From Myxococcales bacterium (GTDB lineage: Bacteria > Myxococcota > Myxococcia > Myxococcales > JAJYLH01), in contig JAJYLH010000038.1 in assembly GCA_021787845.1 (NCBI GenBank), forward strand, positions 1 through 56,040: a stretch of DNA of 56,040 bases. Direction: 5' to 3'. Shown here in pieces: positions 23,532-33,651 of this stretch. Position 1 is the stretch's first letter; each line of letters opens with the position of its first letter. The notes under the pieces were generated by a model. That model did no database searches and was not told where the DNA came from. It saw only the letters and a program-made list of their open reading frames with translations. Position numbers and translations under genes: made by a program.

Positions 23532-24791
23532 CTAGCCGTTGGCGCGGTGTGGGTCGGCGACCAGGTCCGCCGTTTCGGCCGCGGGCACTGGCGCGTCGAA
23601 CGAAACGCCGCGGGCTTCGGGGCCGAGCGCGATGACGACCGACCCGACGAGCAGGATCGCGACCGCCAGGGTGCCCATCGCGGTCGAGTAGGAGATGTGC
23701 CTGGCGAGCACCGCCTCGACCGCCGGGATGCCCGCCGCGATCAGGACGCCGAGCTGGTAGGCGAAACCGGGGAAGAACCCCCGCAGCGCTCCTGGAGAGA
23801 GCTCGTTCAAATGCGCTGGAATCACGCCCCAGGCGCCCTGGACCATGAACTGGAGGGCGAAGGCGCCGGCGACGATCACCGCCAGGCGAGGGCTGAAGGC
23901 CCAGGCCGGCACCACCAGGACCCCCAGGAGCGCCGCCGCTACCATCGTCCGCCGCCGGCCCCAGCGGTTCGACAGCCCGCCCACCACCAGCCCGCCGAGG
24001 ATGGCGCCGACCATCGAGATCACGGTGACGAACGAGACCTGGCTCTGGGTCAGGTGCCGCTGGGTCTTGAGGAGCGTCGGGAACATGTCCTGGGTGCCGT
24101 GCGACATCAGGTTCAGCATCGCCATCAGCGCCACGAGGTAGAGGAACCGGCGCCAGTTTCGCACCACGGTGCGGCCGTAGGTCGACCACGGGGCGCGGCT
24201 CTTCTCCCAGACGGCGGACTCCTTGACCCGGGAGCGCACGAAGAGGGCGAGCAGGGCGGGAGCGCCGCCGAGGAAGAAGAGCGCTCTCCACCTCAGATGC
24301 GGCGCGAAGTGGTAGACGACCGGGTAGGCGATGGCGGCGAGGAGGTAACCGAAAGCGTAGCCCTCCTGCAGGAGCCCGGAGAGCAGGCCGCGCCACTTCG
24401 CCGGCACCGACTCGAGCGCGAGCGACGCCCCGACGCCCCATTCGCCGCCCATCCCGATGCCGTACAAGAGGCGCAAGCCGAAGAAGACCTTGTAGCTCGG
24501 CGCGAGGCCGGAGAAGACCTCGACGATGGCGTAGAAGACGACGTCGATCATCAGCGGCAGGCGGCGGCCGAAGCGGTCGGCGATGACGCCGAACAGGAGC
24601 GCTCCCACCGGCCGCATCACCAGGCTCGCGGTCAAGGTCAGCGCGACGGCCGCCTTGTCGGTGTGGAAGTCGCGGGCGACGTCGGTGAGGACCAGCGTCA
24701 GGACGAAGAAGTCGAAGGCATCCATCGTCCAGCCGAGGAAGCTGGCGATCATCGCGTTGGTGGCGTTGGCCCGGTCCGTGCGCGCGCTCAT
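23532..24791 (-). CDS. MFS transporter, sialate:H+/carboxylate type (SHS-like)
   Basis: This 419-residue major facilitator has 12 hydrophobic segments. WTMDAFDFFVLTLVLTDVAR in helix 1, GVIADRFGRRLPLM between helices 2 and 3, and YGIGMGGEWGVGASLALESV in helix 4-5 are typical of the Jen1/NanT-like lactate, pyruvate or sialate transporters. The second half has GLSNRWGRRRTM at the repeated A-type motif. The start at ATG 24791 gives a natural short N-terminus; the upstream in-frame extension reads through a repeat. It probably imports a small organic acid. Confidence 0.88.
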   Translation of the reverse strand: MSARTDRANATNAMIASFLGWTMDAFDFFVLTLVLTDVARDFHTDKAAVALTLTASLVMRPVGALLFGVIADRFGRRLPLMIDVVFYAIVEVFSGLAPSYKVFFGLRLLYGIGMGGEWGVGASLALESVPAKWRGLLSGLLQEGYAFGYLLAAIAYPVVYHFAPHLRWRALFFLGGAPALLALFVRSRVKESAVWEKSRAPWSTYGRTVVRNWRRFLYLVALMAMLNLMSHGTQDMFPTLLKTQRHLTQSQVSFVTVISMVGAILGGLVVGGLSNRWGRRRTMVAAALLGVLVVPAWAFSPRLAVIVAGAFALQFMVQGAWGVIPAHLNELSPGALRGFFPGFAYQLGVLIAAGIPAVEAVLARHISYSTAMGTLAVAILLVGSVVIALGPEARGVSFDAPVPAAETADLVADPHRANG

Positions 24792-24861
24792 TGCGCCCGA
24801 GGATACATCGCGAACAAGCTTCCCTGTTCGCTCAGGTTGCCCCCAGCCTTGCCCGCGAGCC

Positions 24862-24990
24862 CTGATCAACCAAGCCGCGAAAGGCTCGCGCCGCGCGCAG
24901 ATTCGACGCCGCGCAGCAAGTCAGTAGTGCCGGCCCTCTGGCCTGGCATGCCAACGATCGCGATCGTGCCGGGCCAGAGGGCGAGCCGGA
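24862..24990. repeat. Interspersed repeats upstream of the MFS gene
   Basis: Positions 24862-24918 repeat the sequence at 8334-8392 (core CGAAAGGCTCGCGC). They are followed at about 24925-24985 by the palindromic AGTGCCGGCCCTC repeat and its partner GCCGGGCCAGAGGGC, as at 8562-8630. The two repeat types are found near each other at both sites. Nothing coding was seen here or in the remaining bases to 25080. Confidence 0.75.
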
Positions 24991-25080
24991 TCGAATGGGT
25001 TGCGGGTGAAAGCCCCGCGCAATGCGAAGCGGGAAGCCCGTCACCGCGAAGACGGCGGGCGCCCTGGCTGGCCCAGTGGC

Positions 25081-25776
25081 TCACCACCACCACCGGCGCG
25101 ACCGCCAGGCGCTTCGGGGCAGGAACAGCACCGCGTCGACCACGGCCCAGAAGAAGCCGACATTCCAGGCGGGCGACTTCGTCTTGCCGAAGAAGAGGAG
25201 CAGCACCGGTACCGCTATCATCGCCCCCGCGATCGCCCAGGCGACCCTCCCATCGGGCAGCTTGGACAACAGCTTCCACCCGATGCCGGGGCCGCCGCCA
25301 TAAGAGCCGGTGCCGTAGCTGCCAAGGCCGATGTCGCGCCTGGTCTGCGCGCCGACCTCTCGCGCGAGCTCCTGGCCCAGGGCGAGGCGCGCGTTCTGGT
25401 CCATCGCCTGGACGCGGTTCTCGTCGGTGGTGCGCGCCCACAGGCGCTCGTTGTAGGCGCGCTGCTCGGCGGTGTTCAGGAGCGCGCTGCAGTGGAGGCA
25501 GCGCGGCGCCTGGACGTTGTTGTCCTGGCCGCAGATGCAGCAGCGGACGAAGGGCTGGCCGGAGCTTCGCGCCAGCTCGAGGCTGGAATCCGCGGAGGGC
25601 GCGGGCGGGAGCGCATCGGTGAACCGCTCGGCCGCGAGGGGCGGCGGCGCTTCCGGGGCAGGCTGGCGCTCCAGCTCGACCTGCTGGAACCGCTCCGCCC
25701 GCGCGTCGTCGGGCCCGGCCGGCGCCTCGTCAGGGCGGGCTCGCTCCAAATGCCGAAACCGACTCTCGACGCTCAT
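25081..25776 (-). CDS. Zinc-ribbon membrane protein
   Basis: 231 residues. A Pro/Glu-rich N-terminal half leads to a four-cysteine zinc ribbon (CCICGQDNNVQAPRCLHCSA), a helical segment (LALGQELAREVGAQTRRD), a Gly/Ser/Tyr-rich piece and two membrane helices near the C-terminus. The start at ATG 25776 lies just after the end of the AAA ATPase gene (stop at 25784), so the two are probably co-transcribed. I do not recognise a family. A tie to the ATPase in handling membrane proteins is only inference. Confidence 0.7.
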   Translation of the reverse strand: MSVESRFRHLERARPDEAPAGPDDARAERFQQVELERQPAPEAPPPLAAERFTDALPPAPSADSSLELARSSGQPFVRCCICGQDNNVQAPRCLHCSALLNTAEQRAYNERLWARTTDENRVQAMDQNARLALGQELAREVGAQTRRDIGLGSYGTGSYGGGPGIGWKLLSKLPDGRVAWAIAGAMIAVPVLLLFFGKTKSPAWNVGFFWAVVDAVLFLPRSAWRSRRWWW

Positions 25777-25783
25777 CGTTTCT

Positions 25784-27319
25784 TCAGGTCCGCCGGGAGG
25801 CCGGGCGCGTCCGGTTCGCCGCCCACGACCGTAGCTCGGCAATCTCTTCCGCCATCGTCGTCGCGAGCGGCACCGTCTCCTTGAAGGCGCGCTCCAGGTG
25901 TCCCCGCTCGAGATCCCGGCCTTCCCCGAAGGCATGATACAGCGCGGCGATGATCCCCTGCTCGATCTCGGCGCCGCTGAAGTTCGCCGCGAGATCCGCG
26001 AGGTGGGGGACGTCGAACGGCGCCGGGTCGCGGCCGCGCTGGCGGAGGTGAATCGCGAGAATCTCCTCCCGCTCCTTTTCCGTCGGCAGGTCGATGAAGA
26101 ACAGCTCGTCGAACCGGCCCTTGCGCAAGAGCTCCGGCGGGAGGCTCTGGACCCGGTTCGCGGTGGCGACGACGAACACCGGCGCGGATTTCTCCTGCAT
26201 CCAGGTGAGAAAGCCGCCGAAGACCCGGGCGGTGACGCCGGCGTCGGAGGCGCCGCTCGACTCGACGCCGGAGAGGCCCTTCTCGATCTCGTCGACCCAG
26301 AGGACGACCGGCGCGATGCTCTCGGCGACTCGGATCGCCTTGCGCAGGTTCTCCTCGCTGGAGCCGATGAGCCCGCTGAAGATGCGGCCCATGTCCAGGC
26401 GCAGGAGCGGCAGCCGCCACTCGGCGGCGACCGCCTTCGCGGTCAGGGTCTTCCCGCAGCCCTGCACGCCGGCGAGCAGGAGCCCTTTCGGTTCGGGCAA
26501 GCCGAACCGCCGGGCGCGCTCGCCGAACGCCCCGGAGCGGCTGCGCATCCACTCCTTCAGGTTTTCGAGGCCGCCGACCTCGGTCAGCTTGGCGTCGGTC
26601 GGGTAGTACTCCAACAGGCCGCTCTTGCGGATCACCTGCCGCTTCTCCTCGAGGATGAGCTTCAGGTCGTTCTCGTCGAGCCGGTCGTCGGTGGCGATGG
26701 CCTTGGCGAAGGCGTTCTCCGCTTCGCCGAGGGTCAGCCCCAGCGCCGCCTTGATCAGCTCCTCGGCCTGGTCGCGGGTCAGCTCGACCTTAGCTCGCCC
26801 CTGCCGCCGCACGACGCCGACGATTTCGCTCAAGAGCTGCGCCAGGTCATGGAAGGCCGGCAGCGGCACGTCGAGGACCGTCACGTCCTTTTCCAGCTCG
26901 AGCGGAAGCTGGAGCGTCGGGGAGAGGAGGATGACGGTCGTGTAGGTGCTCTTGAGCGCCGCCGAAAGCTCGCGCAGGGCGCGCACCACCGCGGGGTCCT
27001 GCAGGTAGGGGTGGAAGTCCTTGAGCACGACCAGCGCCGGCTCGCCGAGCTTGCCCACCTGGGCGAGCACCTGGGGCGGCTCCTTCGCGCCGGCGATGGG
27101 TTCGGTCGCGCGCGCTCCCTCGATGCGGCGCAGCCCCTGGACGACGCTCCAGGTGTAGAGCCGCTTGGCGTGGGTCTGGGCGAGCTGCTCGAGGATCCCG
27201 TCGAGCCGGGTCTCCTCCCAGGAGACGAGCCAGATGAGCGGGTAGCGCGCCCGCACCAGGGTGTCCAGGTCGCGCACGAAGGGCGGCACCGCTGCCGCCG
27301 GGGTGGTCGGCTCCGGCAT
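25784..27319 (-). CDS. Ycf46-like AAA+ ATPase
   Basis: This 511-residue protein has an N-terminal domain of about 240 residues ([19 protein letters not shown]), as in chloroplast Ycf46 and its bacterial relatives. A classic AAA domain follows: Walker [15 protein letters not shown], Walker [12 protein letters not shown], sensor 1 VVATANR and the arginine-finger region [15 protein letters not shown]. Ycf46-type ATPases are linked to regulation of inorganic carbon uptake in cyanobacteria, but the role elsewhere is unknown. The ATG at 27319 ([18 protein letters not shown]) fits the family better than longer readings. Confidence 0.88.
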   Translation of the reverse strand: MPEPTTPAAAVPPFVRDLDTLVRARYPLIWLVSWEETRLDGILEQLAQTHAKRLYTWSVVQGLRRIEGARATEPIAGAKEPPQVLAQVGKLGEPALVVLKDFHPYLQDPAVVRALRELSAALKSTYTTVILLSPTLQLPLELEKDVTVLDVPLPAFHDLAQLLSEIVGVVRRQGRAKVELTRDQAEELIKAALGLTLGEAENAFAKAIATDDRLDENDLKLILEEKRQVIRKSGLLEYYPTDAKLTEVGGLENLKEWMRSRSGAFGERARRFGLPEPKGLLLAGVQGCGKTLTAKAVAAEWRLPLLRLDMGRIFSGLIGSSEENLRKAIRVAESIAPVVLWVDEIEKGLSGVESSGASDAGVTARVFGGFLTWMQEKSAPVFVVATANRVQSLPPELLRKGRFDELFFIDLPTEKEREEILAIHLRQRGRDPAPFDVPHLADLAANFSGAEIEQGIIAALYHAFGEGRDLERGHLERAFKETVPLATTMAEEIAELRSWAANRTRPASRRT

Positions 27320-27412
27320 CGGCGTATCATATCGCCGGTTCGGGATGGCGATGCGCGGGACCGCCATCCCGGGGAGCCCCCCAGGGGCGGGCGGCGCTCT
27401 CGAAGACCGGGG

Positions 27413-27453
27413 ACAGAAAAGCCCGGCGCACCGAAGCGATGCGCCGGGCCTTC
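27413..27453 (-). terminator. Rho-independent terminator of the lipid-kinase gene
   Basis: On the minus strand a stem AGGCCCGGCGCA / TGCGCCGGGCTT with a nine-base loop is followed by TTTTCTGTCC. It lies about 40 bases after the stop of the diacylglycerol-kinase-like gene and upstream of the AAA ATPase gene, so it separates two transcription units. Confidence 0.85.
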
Positions 27454-27490
27454 GCATGGTGGCGGCGAACGCCGGGGAGCGCCGCGATTA

Positions 27491-28585
27491 TTAAGCGGTC
27501 GCCTTGAAGTCGAGAAGCTCGACAGGGCGGGAATCGACCGCGAACGTGACCGCTTCGCGGAAGCCCTCGGCGTCGCCGCCGACTTGGAGCGGCATCGGGC
27601 GGTCGAACTCGAGCCGCACCTTCTGCGTGAGAAAATCGAGGATGCCGGTGCGCGGCGTGCGGCCCTTCCAGATGGCGCCCATGTGGCGCACCATCTGGGG
27701 AACGGTCAGCGCGCTCAAGCGCAGGTGCATCCGTCCTTCCGCCTTGCGCGCGTGCGGGAAGATCTTGAACCCGAAGCCGTAGTTGGGGACGGTGCCGGCG
27801 GCGACCAGGCGCAACGGGCCCTGGAAGAGGATTTCGCCCTTCTCGATCGGCCGCCCGACCGGCCGGCCGTCCGGCGCGAGCTGCTGCGCCGGTTCGCCTT
27901 CGTTGGTGATGAGGACGTTCGCGGGCTTGCGCTCGAGGAGCACCGCCGGGATGCTCCGCCCGGCGATGGCGAGCAAGTAGCCCGGGCCGCCGGACCCGAA
28001 GGCCGAGAACGGGGTGCCGCGGAACTTGCGGCTGACCGTCACGTAATCGTTGATGATCCGCGCGTCGACGCCGACGCCCGTGAACGGCGCGAGCTTGCCG
28101 TCGACGTCGATGAGGTGGATCTGGTGGGTCTGGCGGACGTCGCCGGCGCGGGCGCGCAGGATGTCCTCGACCACCCCGACCGGCCGGGGGCTCGCTCCGG
28201 TCATCCCGGCGATCGAGTTGCCGGTCCCGAGGTGCAGCACGCCGAACTTCGGCGGCGGCACCGGGCGCGGCTCCAGCTTGAGAACGGCGCCGCCCCGTGC
28301 GACCACCGGTCCCGTCGTCATGCACTGCGAGAGGACTTCGTTGACGTAGCCGACGAAGGTGCCGTCGCCGCCGCCGGTCAGGAGCGTGGTGTAGCCGCGG
28401 GCCAGCACCTCGCGGGTGATCGCCCGGGCATCGTCGAGGGTGCGGGAGAAGAAGACGTCCTCTTCCGGCACGAACCGGGTGATTTCCCGACGCATCCGGT
28501 CGTTGACGCTCTTCGCGTTGGCGTTGAGCAGCACCGCCACCTGCTCGCCGCGCCTTCCGCCGTGGATCGCTCTGAGGGTCGCCAT
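27491..28585 (-). CDS. Diacylglycerol/sphingosine kinase-like lipid kinase
   Basis: This 364-residue protein of the DAGK catalytic superfamily has AVLLNANAKSVNDRMRREIT (the N-terminal NP/NA motif), TLLTGGGDGTFVGYVNEVL with the GGGDGT nucleotide-binding signature, GVLHLGTGNSIAG and GFGFKIFPHA. These enzymes phosphorylate lipid hydroxyls using ATP, as YegS/BmrU relatives do. The start at ATG 28585 follows an AGGGACGG sequence. It is a single-gene unit with its own terminator. Confidence 0.85.
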   Translation of the reverse strand: MATLRAIHGGRRGEQVAVLLNANAKSVNDRMRREITRFVPEEDVFFSRTLDDARAITREVLARGYTTLLTGGGDGTFVGYVNEVLSQCMTTGPVVARGGAVLKLEPRPVPPPKFGVLHLGTGNSIAGMTGASPRPVGVVEDILRARAGDVRQTHQIHLIDVDGKLAPFTGVGVDARIINDYVTVSRKFRGTPFSAFGSGGPGYLLAIAGRSIPAVLLERKPANVLITNEGEPAQQLAPDGRPVGRPIEKGEILFQGPLRLVAAGTVPNYGFGFKIFPHARKAEGRMHLRLSALTVPQMVRHMGAIWKGRTPRTGILDFLTQKVRLEFDRPMPLQVGGDAEGFREAVTFAVDSRPVELLDFKATA

Positions 28586-28962
28586 CCGTCCCTGCCTCTC
28601 GCGGGGTGGTGCGTTCGTGCCCCGCGTCACAGCAAGCCTCGGGCCAATGCCTGACGCGGCGCGGCGGGCGTGGCCTCCAAACCGGAAATAGAGCAGAAAA
28701 ATTCGGCGCTTGGGGTCCGACCGGGCGGGCGAGCGCGACGGTCGACCGCTTGCTGTCTCGGCCCCGATTTCGGCTACGACGCTTCGCGGCGTGCGTCGCG
28801 TGCTATGCGGGAGCCCGCCGGGCGAAGCTCGGTCAGCCTCGCCGGCGGTCGGACCGAGCGGTCGGTTCCGCCTGAATCGGTCCGGTCACGCGGGCGACGG
28901 TCGAGGGTCCGAGCGGGCCGAAGAGCCCAGGCGCCAGGTCGCGCCATCCGCGACGCTTCGCG
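28586..28962. other. Divergent intergenic region
   Basis: No gene seen between the lipid kinase and the dnaK promoter. It includes GGTCGGACCGAGCGGTCGG near 28848, a degenerate relative of the GATCGG-type palindrome. Confidence 0.5.
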
Positions 28963-28990
28963 TTGACAGGTCGCCGGCCTGCTTTAGGTT
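28963..28990 (+). promoter_or_regulatory. Sigma-70-type promoter of dnaK
   Basis: TTGACA at 28963-28968, a 16-base spacer and TAGGTT at 28985-28990, about 100 bases before the dnaK start. The -35 is perfect and the -10 is fair. I see no CIRCE inverted repeat. A role for a heat-shock sigma factor cannot be judged. Confidence 0.6.
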
Positions 28991-29086
28991 ACGGCGGCGA
29001 CAGGGCATCGGTCGACGATTCCCCGCGTTCTTTCCGGCATCTTGGAGCGTCCTCGCGTCCGAGGGCGAGCTTTGGAGGTTTTTTTC

Positions 29087-31000
29087 ATGGGCAAGGTCAT
29101 CGGCATCGACCTGGGCACGACGTACTCGGTGGTCGCCATCATGGAGGGCGGCAACCCCACGGTCATCGCCAACGAGGAGGGCTCTCGCACGACGGCATCG
29201 GTGGTGGCCTACACGAAGGACGGCGAGCGTCTCGTCGGGCAGGTCGCGAAGCGCCAGGCCATCACGAACCCGGAGCGGACCGTCTACTCCATCAAGCGGT
29301 TCATGGGGCGGCGGTACAGCGAGGTCGCCGACGAGCGCAAGCTCGTGCCGTACAAGGTGGTCGAGGGTCCGAACGGCGACAGCCGGGTGGAAATGGACGG
29401 CAAGCAGCTCTCGCCGCCGGAAATCAGCGCGCAGGTGCTCCTGAAGCTCAAGCGCGCGGCCGAGAACTACCTGGGCGAGCCGGTGACCGAAGCGGTGATC
29501 ACGGTGCCCGCCTATTTCAACGACTCGCAGCGGCAGGCGACCAAGGACGCGGGGAAAATCGCCGGGCTCGACGTCAAGCGCATCGTCAACGAGCCGACCG
29601 CGGCGGCGATGGCGTACGGCCTGGACAAGAAGAAGGACGAGAAGGTCGCCATCTACGACTTCGGCGGCGGCACTTTCGACATCTCGATTCTCGAGGTGGG
29701 CGAGAACGTGGTCGAGGTCCTGGCGACGAACGGCGACACCCACCTGGGCGGCGACAACATCGACGACCGCATCGTCGAGTGGCTCCTGAAGGAGTTCAAG
29801 GCCGACACCGGGATGGACGTTTCCAAGGACAAGATGGTCCTGCAACGCCTGAAGGAAGCCGGCGAGAAGGCGAAGATCGAGCTGTCGCAGACGATGAAGA
29901 CCGAGATCAACCTGCCGTTCCTGACCGCGGATCAGACGGGGCCCAAGCACCTGGTGCGGGAGCTGACCCGGGCGAAGCTCGAGCAGATGATGGACGACCT
30001 CATCGAGCGGTCGATGGCGCCGACGCGCAAGTGCCTGCAGGACGCGCACCTGCAGCCGGGGCAGATCGACGAGGTGGTGCTGGTCGGCGGCTCGACCCGC
30101 ATCCCGAAGGTGCAGGAAGTGGTGAAGGCCTTTTTCGGGAAGGAGCCGAACAAGACGGTGAACCCGGACGAGGTGGTGGCGGTCGGTGCGGCGGTGCAGG
30201 CGGGCGTGCTGACCGGCGAGGTCAAGGATCTCTTGCTCCTCGACGTGACGCCGCTCTCCTTGGGCGTCGAGACGCTGGGCGGCGTGATGACTCGGATGAT
30301 CGAGCGCAACACGACCATCCCGACGCGCAAGAGCGAAACCTACTCGACCGCCGCCGACGGGCAGACGAGCGTGGAAATCCACGTGCTCCAGGGCGAGCGC
30401 GAGATGGCGCGGGACAACCGGACGCTCGGCCTGTTCAAGCTGGAGGGCATCCCGCCGGCGCCCAGGGGCATTCCGCAAATCGAGGTCACCTTCGACATCG
30501 ACGCGAACGGCATCGTCCACGTCACCGCCAAGGACAAGGCGACGGGCAAGGAAAACAAGATTCAGATCACCCACTCGTCGGGCCTGGCCAAGGACGAAGT
30601 CGAGAAGATGGTGAAGGACGCCAAGAGCCACGAGGCCGAGGACAAGCAGCGGCGCGACGAGGTGGAGACGAAGAACCGCGCGGAGCAGCTCGCCTACCAG
30701 GCGGAGAAGTTCGTCGCCGACAACAAGGACAAGATCGGCGGGTCCGCGGAGGCCATCGAGGGCGCGGTGAAGAAGCTGCGCGAGGACCTGGGCAAGGACG
30801 ACCTGGAAGCGCTGAAGAAGAGCATGGAGCACGTGCAGCAGGCGCTCTACGCGGCGGGCGAGGCGATGTACAAGGCGACCGGCCAGGCGCCGGGGGCGGG
30901 AGCGGCCGAAGCGCCGGCCGGCGAGGCTGGCGCCGCTCAGCCAGGCGCGGAGAAGAAGCCCGCCGAGGACGTGGTCGACGCCGAGTACAAGCCGCTGTAG
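29087..31000 (+). CDS. dnaK: Hsp70 chaperone DnaK
   Basis: 637 residues of standard Hsp70: ATPase domain with [56 protein letters not shown] and [18 protein letters not shown]; interdomain linker [18 protein letters not shown]; substrate domain and helical lid; C-terminal [11 protein letters not shown]. It binds unfolded proteins in ATP-driven cycles with DnaJ and GrpE, neither of which is adjacent. The start at ATG 29087 lies about eight bases after GGAGG. It stands alone with its own promoter and a hairpin after it, so it may be one of several DnaK paralogues. Confidence 0.97.
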   Translation: MGKVIGIDLGTTYSVVAIMEGGNPTVIANEEGSRTTASVVAYTKDGERLVGQVAKRQAITNPERTVYSIKRFMGRRYSEVADERKLVPYKVVEGPNGDSRVEMDGKQLSPPEISAQVLLKLKRAAENYLGEPVTEAVITVPAYFNDSQRQATKDAGKIAGLDVKRIVNEPTAAAMAYGLDKKKDEKVAIYDFGGGTFDISILEVGENVVEVLATNGDTHLGGDNIDDRIVEWLLKEFKADTGMDVSKDKMVLQRLKEAGEKAKIELSQTMKTEINLPFLTADQTGPKHLVRELTRAKLEQMMDDLIERSMAPTRKCLQDAHLQPGQIDEVVLVGGSTRIPKVQEVVKAFFGKEPNKTVNPDEVVAVGAAVQAGVLTGEVKDLLLLDVTPLSLGVETLGGVMTRMIERNTTIPTRKSETYSTAADGQTSVEIHVLQGEREMARDNRTLGLFKLEGIPPAPRGIPQIEVTFDIDANGIVHVTAKDKATGKENKIQITHSSGLAKDEVEKMVKDAKSHEAEDKQRRDEVETKNRAEQLAYQAEKFVADNKDKIGGSAEAIEGAVKKLREDLGKDDLEALKKSMEHVQQALYAAGEAMYKATGQAPGAGAAEAPAGEAGAAQPGAEKKPAEDVVDAEYKPL

Positions 31001-31023
31001 CTCGCGCGGTCTGAAATCGATGG

Positions 31024-31052
31024 GCGCCCGCGGGAACCATTTCCGCGGGCGC
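31024..31052 (+). terminator. Hairpin after dnaK
   Basis: A perfect stem GCGCCCGCGGAA-type (GCGCCCGCGGGAA / TTCCGCGGGCGC) with a four-base loop lies 23 bases after the dnaK stop. There is no T-run behind it, so it may be a terminator without U-tract or an RNA-end stabiliser. Confidence 0.6.
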
Positions 31053-31239
31053 TCGCGTGATCGGAGCCGGACCCGGGAGTCCGACTCCGACGTTCGTTTC
31101 TAGCCTGCCGACGCTCACGGATTGCTCATCCGAGCGACCGCGGCTTGCCTGTCCTTCCCCACCGACCAGCGGTCGCCCAGATGGCGCTGCGCCAGGCGCG
31201 CTTGCCACTCGACCGCGACGTGCGCAGTCTGCGGCGGCG

Positions 31240-32052
31240 ATGGTTTGGCGCTCGGCTGTGCTCGGCGCGCTCACGTTGATGACGCTCTCGCCCGCGCGCG
31301 CGCTGGCGCCCGATGCGTCCAATGCGGCGGGGATCACCGAGCACCTGGGCGCCGCGTTGCCGCTCGATCTCCTCTTCACGAACCAGGACGGTTGCCGCGT
31401 GCGCCTGGGCGACGTCGTTCGAGGTGCGCCGACGGTGCTGGTCCTCGTGTATCTCCATTGCCCGGTGCTGTGCGGGTTCGTCCTGCGCGGCGTGGAGAGG
31501 GCGGTCCAGCAGCTCGAGAAGACGGCGCCGCCACCGTTTCATGTGGTCACGGTCAGCTTCGATCCCAATGACACGCCGCTCGCCGCCAGGAACATGCGAG
31601 CGAAGTTCGTGCAGGAGTTGGCCGCCGGTCCGCACCCGCCCTGGACGTTACTGGTCGGTCGCCAGCCGCAGATCGGTGCGCTCACCAGCGTCCTGGGTTT
31701 TCGATTCCATCGCGATCCCCGAACGGGCCACTTCACCCATCCGGCGGCGATTTTCGTGCTCACCCCTGGGGGGACCCTCTCGCGTTATCTCTACGGCGTC
31801 CAGTATCCCGCATCGCAACTGCGTCGCGCGCTCGAGGCAGCCGCGCACGGGGAGGTCGGCGCCTCGTTCAACCGTCCCCGAATGTGCTCCGAACATAAGA
31901 TCTACAAGTTCATTCCCGACGTGCTCGCCTTTCTTCGCGGCGCGACTGCGCTGTCGCTTCTCGCGCTCGGGTTCATGTACGTTCGCGTCTGGCGCGCCGA
32001 CTCGCAACGCCCGCGCCGGCGGCCGCCCGCGACGCCCCCGAACGCAGGATAG
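31240..32052 (+). CDS. SCO1/SenC-family protein with C-terminal membrane anchor
   Basis: 270 residues from ATG 31240: signal peptide (MVWRSAVLGALTLMTLSPAR), then a thioredoxin fold with VYLHCPVLCGFVLRG (the CxxxC copper/thiol motif), VVTVSFDPNDTPLAARNM and the conserved His region GHFTHPAAIFVLTPGG. A membrane helix near residue 240 anchors it. SCO proteins deliver copper to the CuA site of cytochrome oxidase or act as thiol reductases. It pairs with a second SCO gene ten bases downstream. Longer readings from 31057 have no signal peptide at their start. Confidence 0.87.
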   Translation: MVWRSAVLGALTLMTLSPARALAPDASNAAGITEHLGAALPLDLLFTNQDGCRVRLGDVVRGAPTVLVLVYLHCPVLCGFVLRGVERAVQQLEKTAPPPFHVVTVSFDPNDTPLAARNMRAKFVQELAAGPHPPWTLLVGRQPQIGALTSVLGFRFHRDPRTGHFTHPAAIFVLTPGGTLSRYLYGVQYPASQLRRALEAAAHGEVGASFNRPRMCSEHKIYKFIPDVLAFLRGATALSLLALGFMYVRVWRADSQRPRRRPPATPPNAG

Positions 32053-32061
32053 AGGATTGCC

Positions 32062-32700
32062 ATGGGTCATCGGAAGCTTCTCGCCGGTGCGCTCTTGCTC
32101 GCATCGGTCGTGGGATGCCAGGCCAGCTCGCGCTGGCACGCGACGGACGTCACGGGCGTGTTTCCGCCGCTCGAGATGACGCTCACCCGGGTCTCGGACG
32201 GCCAGCTCGTCACCGCTGGCGACTACCGCGGAAAAGTCGTGATGCTCTACTTCGGCTTCTCGCACTGCAAGAACGTCTGTCCCATCACGCTCGCGAACGT
32301 CGAACGCGTCTTCCAGGAGCTCGGTCCGGCGGCGCGCAGCGTGCGGATGCTCTTCGTCACCGTCGATCCCGAGCGCGACACGCCGGCGGTGCTCGCGAAA
32401 TACGTTCACGAGTTCGGACCGGGAATCGTCGGCCTGCGCGCCGACCCCGACCAGCTCACGCGGCTCGTTCGGCGATACCGCGCCGCCTACTCCGTCACGC
32501 CCCAAGGGCCGGACCGGCCGTACCTCGTCACCCACTCGTCAGCCATCTACGTCTTCGACCAGACCGGCGCCGCGCGGCTTCTGGTGTCGTCCCTCTCCAG
32601 TGGGCAGCCCGACGTGTCCGGCGTCGTCGACGACCTGAAGCGGCTGGTTCGGTCCGAGAGGCCGCGCGGGTTCTTCGCGTCGATGTGGGAACGGATCTGA
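32062..32700 (+). CDS. SCO1/SenC-family copper-chaperone lipoprotein
   Basis: 212 residues with a lipoprotein signal (MGHRKLLAGALLLASVVGC, Cys19) and a canonical SCO domain: DYRGKVVMLYFGFSHCKNVC (CxxxCP), RMLFVTVDPERDTPAVLAKY and YLVTHSSAIYVFD with the copper-binding His. It follows the first SCO gene with a nine-base gap. The two probably act in sequence on CuA assembly, or one is a reductase for the other. The CtaG-like gene lies convergent, 12 bases after this stop. Confidence 0.92.
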   Translation: MGHRKLLAGALLLASVVGCQASSRWHATDVTGVFPPLEMTLTRVSDGQLVTAGDYRGKVVMLYFGFSHCKNVCPITLANVERVFQELGPAARSVRMLFVTVDPERDTPAVLAKYVHEFGPGIVGLRADPDQLTRLVRRYRAAYSVTPQGPDRPYLVTHSSAIYVFDQTGAARLLVSSLSSGQPDVSGVVDDLKRLVRSERPRGFFASMWERI

Positions 32701-32712
32701 CCCGCGGAGTCG

Positions 32713-33651
32713 TCAGGAGCATGCGGTCGAACGTTGCCGGCTCAGGGCGATGATCAGACGCAGCAGTCCCGCCATGCTGAGGATGCCAGGCGGAATCCAG
32801 ACGATTGCGCCGCCCAGATGCTGGTCGGTCAGCGCGCTCATCGACGGGAGCATTCGGCCGCAGAGATCGTAAGACGGGTAGAGCGACCGCGGCCAGACGG
32901 TCAAGAGCGCTCCGAGCACGACCTGCGGAATCATCACCCCGAGGATGAGCCCGATGCGCGCGCCGAATGAAATCCGCGCCGGCGGCTTGGGCCGAGAGTC
33001 CAGGGCCAACGACCAGAACAGGATGCCGTCGACGACCATCGTCCAGTTCATGAGCTGGTAGAGGCGCGCGTCGAGCATCGCCCGGAAGTGGATCGGCGGA
33101 ATCAGCCAGAAGAAGAAGCTCCCGGCGAAGAGGACTCCGGCGATCCACGGACGTTGCAACACGCTCGAGATCGCCGACACCGGCCGCGACTCGGCGGCGC
33201 GGCGCACCCAGGATGGCATCCCGCGGCGGAGGGTGTCGCCGGCGCCGGCGAGCGCAAGCAAGAACGGGCCGAGATGGTGCATCACCACGTGCTGGACGCG
33301 ATTGAGCAGAAAGAGGTGCTGTGCCCAGTAGTCGAATCGGGTTTGCAAGACCAGATAGATGACCCCCAGGCCAGCGACGAAGCTCACCGCGCGCCAGGTT
33401 TCGGGACGCGGGCGAGCAGATTCCGTCGCCAGGCCGCGCAGGAACCAGAGGAACGCCAGGGAAATCGAAAAGAACTCGACGGGCGAAAAGTCCCAGGGCG
33501 CCCAGACCGGCATTGCTCCCGGATGCGCGCCGGAGAGCCAGGCGAGACACCCGCCGGCCAGGGCGATGCCGGCGTAGGGCGTCCACCGCGCGGACCAGAA
33601 CCGCTTCGTCGTCTTCGCCGCCGACCGGTCGAGCGCGAACGGTGCCGCCAT
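32713..33651 (-). CDS. Cytochrome c oxidase assembly factor, caa3 CtaG type
   Basis: This 312-residue membrane protein has about seven to eight helices. It contains RVQHVVMHHLGPFLLALAG with the paired His residues, WLIPPIHFRAMLDARLYQLM and WWTM/NWTMVVDGILFW-like segments, matching the Caa3_CtaG family required for CuB-site assembly in caa3 oxidases of Bacillus and others. No oxidase structural subunit lies in this window. Its convergent position next to two SCO genes makes a copper-centre assembly locus. Confidence 0.85.
   Translation of the reverse strand: MAAPFALDRSAAKTTKRFWSARWTPYAGIALAGGCLAWLSGAHPGAMPVWAPWDFSPVEFFSISLAFLWFLRGLATESARPRPETWRAVSFVAGLGVIYLVLQTRFDYWAQHLFLLNRVQHVVMHHLGPFLLALAGAGDTLRRGMPSWVRRAAESRPVSAISSVLQRPWIAGVLFAGSFFFWLIPPIHFRAMLDARLYQLMNWTMVVDGILFWSLALDSRPKPPARISFGARIGLILGVMIPQVVLGALLTVWPRSLYPSYDLCGRMLPSMSALTDQHLGGAIVWIPPGILSMAGLLRLIIALSRQRSTACS

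Noticed and set aside
23293-24441. Gene on the minus strand upstream of the HpnK-like gene
   Set aside because: It is an out-of-frame reading of the MFS gene and the GATCGG repeat.
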